Assembly: GCF_012952065.1 (NCBI RefSeq)
Contig: NZ_JABCJJ010000006.1
Location: 1-64,000 of the forward strand
Reading direction: 5' to 3'
Origin: Cellulomonas fimi
Lineage (GTDB): Bacteria; Actinomycetota; Actinomycetes; Actinomycetales; Cellulomonadaceae
DNA: 64,000 bases
Shown: positions 62,012 to 64,000 of the stretch, one piece after another
Position numbering within the stretch: the first letter of the stretch is position 1
How the letters are laid out: the number at the start of each line of letters is the position of its first letter
The notes under the pieces: model-generated
Databases searched by the model: none
What the model was told of the DNA's origin: nothing
The model's input: the letters and a program-made list of their open reading frames with translations, nothing else
Position numbers and translations under genes: made by a program

Positions 62012-63532
62012 ATGATGACCGGTCAGGAGGTCACCGTCACCGACACGGTCGACGTGATGATCCCGATCGTGGCCGTGGTGAGCGCCGTCGTGCTCGCGTT
62101 CGTCGCCGCGGCGATCATCTCGGCGCTCGTGCGGTCGGCCGCGCGGAGGTCGTTCCTCGCGCTGGACGTGATCCGCCGGGCGCGCCGGCCGATGCGCGCC
62201 GTGCTCGTCGTGATCGCGATCTGGTTCGCGCTCCGGATCTCGACCGAGCCGGCCGACTGGCGGCGGCCCGTGCTCCACGCGCTCGTCATCGCGCTGATCG
62301 TCGCCGTGACCTGGCTGATCGGCGCGCTCGCGTTCGTGGTCGAGGACGCGGCCCTGCACCGGCACCCGACCGACGTGCCGGACAACCGGCGCGCGCGCCG
62401 CGTCCGCACCCAGATCACCATCCTGCGGCGCGTCACCGTGGCCGTGCTGGTGCTCTCCGGCATCGCCGCCGTGCTCATGACGTTCCCCGGCGCGCGGACC
62501 GCGGGCGCGAGCCTGTTCGCGTCGGCCGGCGTCATCTCGATCATCGCGGGCCTCGCGGCGCAGAGCACGCTCAGCAACGTGTTCGCCGGGCTCCAGCTGG
62601 CCTTCACCGACGCGATCCGGGTCGACGACGTGGTGGTGGTCGAGGGCCAGTGGGGCCGCATCGAGGAGATCACGATGACCTACGTCGTCGTCCACCTGTG
62701 GGACGACCGGCGGCTCATCATGCCGTCGACGTACTTCACCGTGACGCCGTTCGAGAACTGGACCCGGCGGGACGCCAACCTGCTCGGGACCGTCGAGCTC
62801 GACCTGGACTGGACGCTGTCCGTGCAGGAGATGCGGACCGAGCTGGCGCGCCTGCTCGAGACGACCGAGCTCTGGGACCGCCGCGTCGGCGTGCTCCAGG
62901 TGACCGAGGCGACCGGTGGCCTCGTGCGGGTCCGCGCGCTGGCGAGCGCGGCTGACGCGCCGACGCTGTTCGACCTGCGCTGCTACGTGCGCGAGGGGCT
63001 GGTCGACTGGCTCCAGCGCGAGCAGCCGCAGGCGCTGCCGCGCACGCGGATCGAGGACGACGGCGCGGTGCGGCCGCGCTCGAGCGGCGCCCTTGAGGGC
63101 TCGCGTGCCGAGCGGCCGGCGCCGTCCACGCCGTCGTCCGCCCCTGCGCCAGGGTCCGGGACGGAGGACGGTGACGTCGGTGACGTCGGTGACGTCGGTG
63201 ACGTCGCGGACGACGGCGACCCCCGCGCGGGTGACGCCGGAGCCCGGGCCGAGGTGCCGCCGTCGGGCCCGGTGCCCGCCGAGGCGCACGCCGCGCCACC
63301 CACCCGTCGCAGCGCACGGGACCGCGCGCGCGACCCGGGGCCCGACGACACCGTGCAGATGACCATCCACCACGACGCGGGTCTGTTCACCGGCAGCATC
63401 GAGGCGGTCGAGCGGGCGAACCAGTTCGCAGGGCCCGGGCGGGACGTGATCGCGGAGCGTGAGCAGGGGGCGGACCGCACGGGTGAGCAGCGCGTCGCTG
63501 CGGACGACGACGACCGGCGACCCTCCGCCTGA
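62012..63532 (+). CDS. small-conductance mechanosensitive channel (MscS family)
   Basis: The 506-residue channel protein has four or five N-terminal helices and the MscS pore/beta-domain core: LFASAGVISIIAGLAAQSTLSNVFAGLQLAFTDAIRVDD near 168-206, followed by VVEGQWGRIEEITMTYVVVHLWDDRRLIMPSTYF. It releases solutes on hypo-osmotic shock. Residues about 345-506 are an acidic, disordered extension with a Gly-Asp-Val tandem tract from a 9-bp repeat. ATG 62012 or 62015 are equally possible starts. It is divergent from the PfkB operon. Confidence 0.92.
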   Translation: MMTGQEVTVTDTVDVMIPIVAVVSAVVLAFVAAAIISALVRSAARRSFLALDVIRRARRPMRAVLVVIAIWFALRISTEPADWRRPVLHALVIALIVAVTWLIGALAFVVEDAALHRHPTDVPDNRRARRVRTQITILRRVTVAVLVLSGIAAVLMTFPGARTAGASLFASAGVISIIAGLAAQSTLSNVFAGLQLAFTDAIRVDDVVVVEGQWGRIEEITMTYVVVHLWDDRRLIMPSTYFTVTPFENWTRRDANLLGTVELDLDWTLSVQEMRTELARLLETTELWDRRVGVLQVTEATGGLVRVRALASAADAPTLFDLRCYVREGLVDWLQREQPQALPRTRIEDDGAVRPRSSGALEGSRAERPAPSTPSSAPAPGSGTEDGDVGDVGDVGDVADDGDPRAGDAGARAEVPPSGPVPAEAHAAPPTRRSARDRARDPGPDDTVQMTIHHDAGLFTGSIEAVERANQFAGPGRDVIAEREQGADRTGEQRVAADDDDRRPSA

Positions 63533-63618
63533 GGCCTGCAGGGCTCGGCGGAGCGGGCGGCGGACGAACCTGGCGGAGATCGCTCAGACAGGCCGGTGGG
63601 TCGTCCGATAGGTCCGAC

Positions 63619-64000
63619 GTGACAGCGCAGAGCGATCCCACGTCGGCCCCCGTCGACCTGCGCGGGCGGCTGCCTCTCGTGCCCGCACCGCAGAAGCCGC
63701 CGGGTGGGGACGGGTCGCCGGACACGCCCTGGTGGCGTCGTCGGGCCGTGGTCGTCGCTGTCGCTGTCGGGCTCGTGCTGGTCGCGGGCACCACTGCGGC
63801 CGTGCTCGCGACCCGGGCACCGGCCCCGGAGCGCGTGAGCCTCTCGAGCGCGCTCGGCCTGGTCGAGGAGGGCGAGGTCGAGGCGGCCACATTCGACGAC
63901 GCCGCCGCGCAGGTGCGGCTCGAGCTCACGGACGGCGACGTCGTCGTCGCGGCGCACCCCGCCGACTACGCCGACGAGCTCACCCAGGCGCTGCTCGACG
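63619..64000 (+). CDS. ftsH: FtsH-like membrane protease, N-terminal part (cut by window edge)
   Basis: From GTG 63619 the frame runs open to the window end. It shows a Pro-rich cytoplasmic head, one membrane helix (AVVVAVAVGLVLVAGTTAAVLA near 44-66), and an outside domain reading VSLSSALGLVEEGEVEAATFDDAA then DGDVVVAAHPADYADELTQALLD. This pattern, one helix followed by a 'stalk' with SxxL-VxxG-V and DG-V, is that of the FtsH N-terminal exported domain. The AAA and protease domains would lie beyond the window. The gap 63533-63618 holds no other gene. Confidence 0.55.
   Translation, partial: MTAQSDPTSAPVDLRGRLPLVPAPQKPPGGDGSPDTPWWRRRAVVVAVAVGLVLVAGTTAAVLATRAPAPERVSLSSALGLVEEGEVEAATFDDAAAQVRLELTDGDVVVAAHPADYADELTQALLD

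Overview
The window reads as a chromosomal segment of a very high-GC actinobacterium. It looks most like Cellulomonas or a close Micrococcales relative, but that is inferred from gene content and not from a search. The supporting signs are GC-saturated third codon positions, long antisense shadow ORFs, frequent GTG starts, many 4-nt GTGA/ATGA gene overlaps, BldC, DUF3073 beside purM, DUF3151 beside purA, a RamB-type regulator beside GTP-dependent PEPCK, a HspR-type (HAIR) operator upstream of clpB, and a C50-carotenoid gene set.

Layout. 1-650: the 3' end of a gene resembling a transposase tail, then a poorly supported 105-codon ORF. 0.65-10.6 kb: alpha/beta hydrolase, dodecin, universal stress protein, a PAS/GGDEF/EAL protein, ClpB, two tandem 'septum formation'-type membrane proteins, and exonuclease III. 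10.7-15.6 kb: SDR, pyrE, HAD phosphatase, DedA, SpoU methyltransferase, fructose-bisphosphate aldolase. 15.7-18.9 kb: a partner-switching module with two STAS proteins flanking a LOV-like/PP2C/HATPase fusion whose LOV domain lacks the photoactive cysteine. 19.1-25 kb: DUF3151, purA, a broken GNAT gene, RamB-like regulator, pckG. 25.1-33.6 kb: purD-purC, amidohydrolase, alcohol dehydrogenase, a PadR/membrane-protein pair, purS-purQ, a pentapeptide-repeat protein. 33.7-41 kb: a fatty-acyl module (MaoC hydratase, FabG4-type reductase, thiolase; TetR, acyl-CoA oxidase). 41.2-50.4 kb: lipoprotein, LysE exporter, purL, gdhA, SCP-like protein, small membrane protein, purF-purM, DUF3073. 50.9-54 kb: BldC, two small envelope proteins, tRNA-Glu/Asp/Phe, zincin, LLM oxidoreductase. 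54.2-59.7 kb: galE and the carotenoid operon crtB-crtI-crtYe-crtYf-crtEb. 59.8-64 kb: GlsB-like protein, surE, PfkB kinase, MscS channel, and the start of an FtsH-like protein cut by the window edge.

Working together. Seven de novo purine enzymes or subunits before IMP (PurF, D, S, Q, L, M, C) plus PurA are spread over 30 kb in short operons, interleaved with pyrE and the nitrogen-assimilating gdhA. The crt operon should convert GGPP through lycopene to a cyclic C50 carotenoid; crtE is not in the window. The MaoC/FabG4/thiolase operon and the divergent TetR/acyl-CoA oxidase operon together provide the steps of a beta-oxidation-type cycle.

The most unusual DNA is non-coding. A family of about 47-bp palindromes with GTGTCAGA...TCTGACAC ends occurs at three loci, and one of these lies inside the MaoC-like gene, adding about 57 residues in frame. 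Most convergent gene junctions carry a long perfect hairpin or a repeat array. Short tandem repeats of 6-18 bp are common. Many genes start 6-8 nt after a TANNNT hexamer, suggesting leaderless transcripts.
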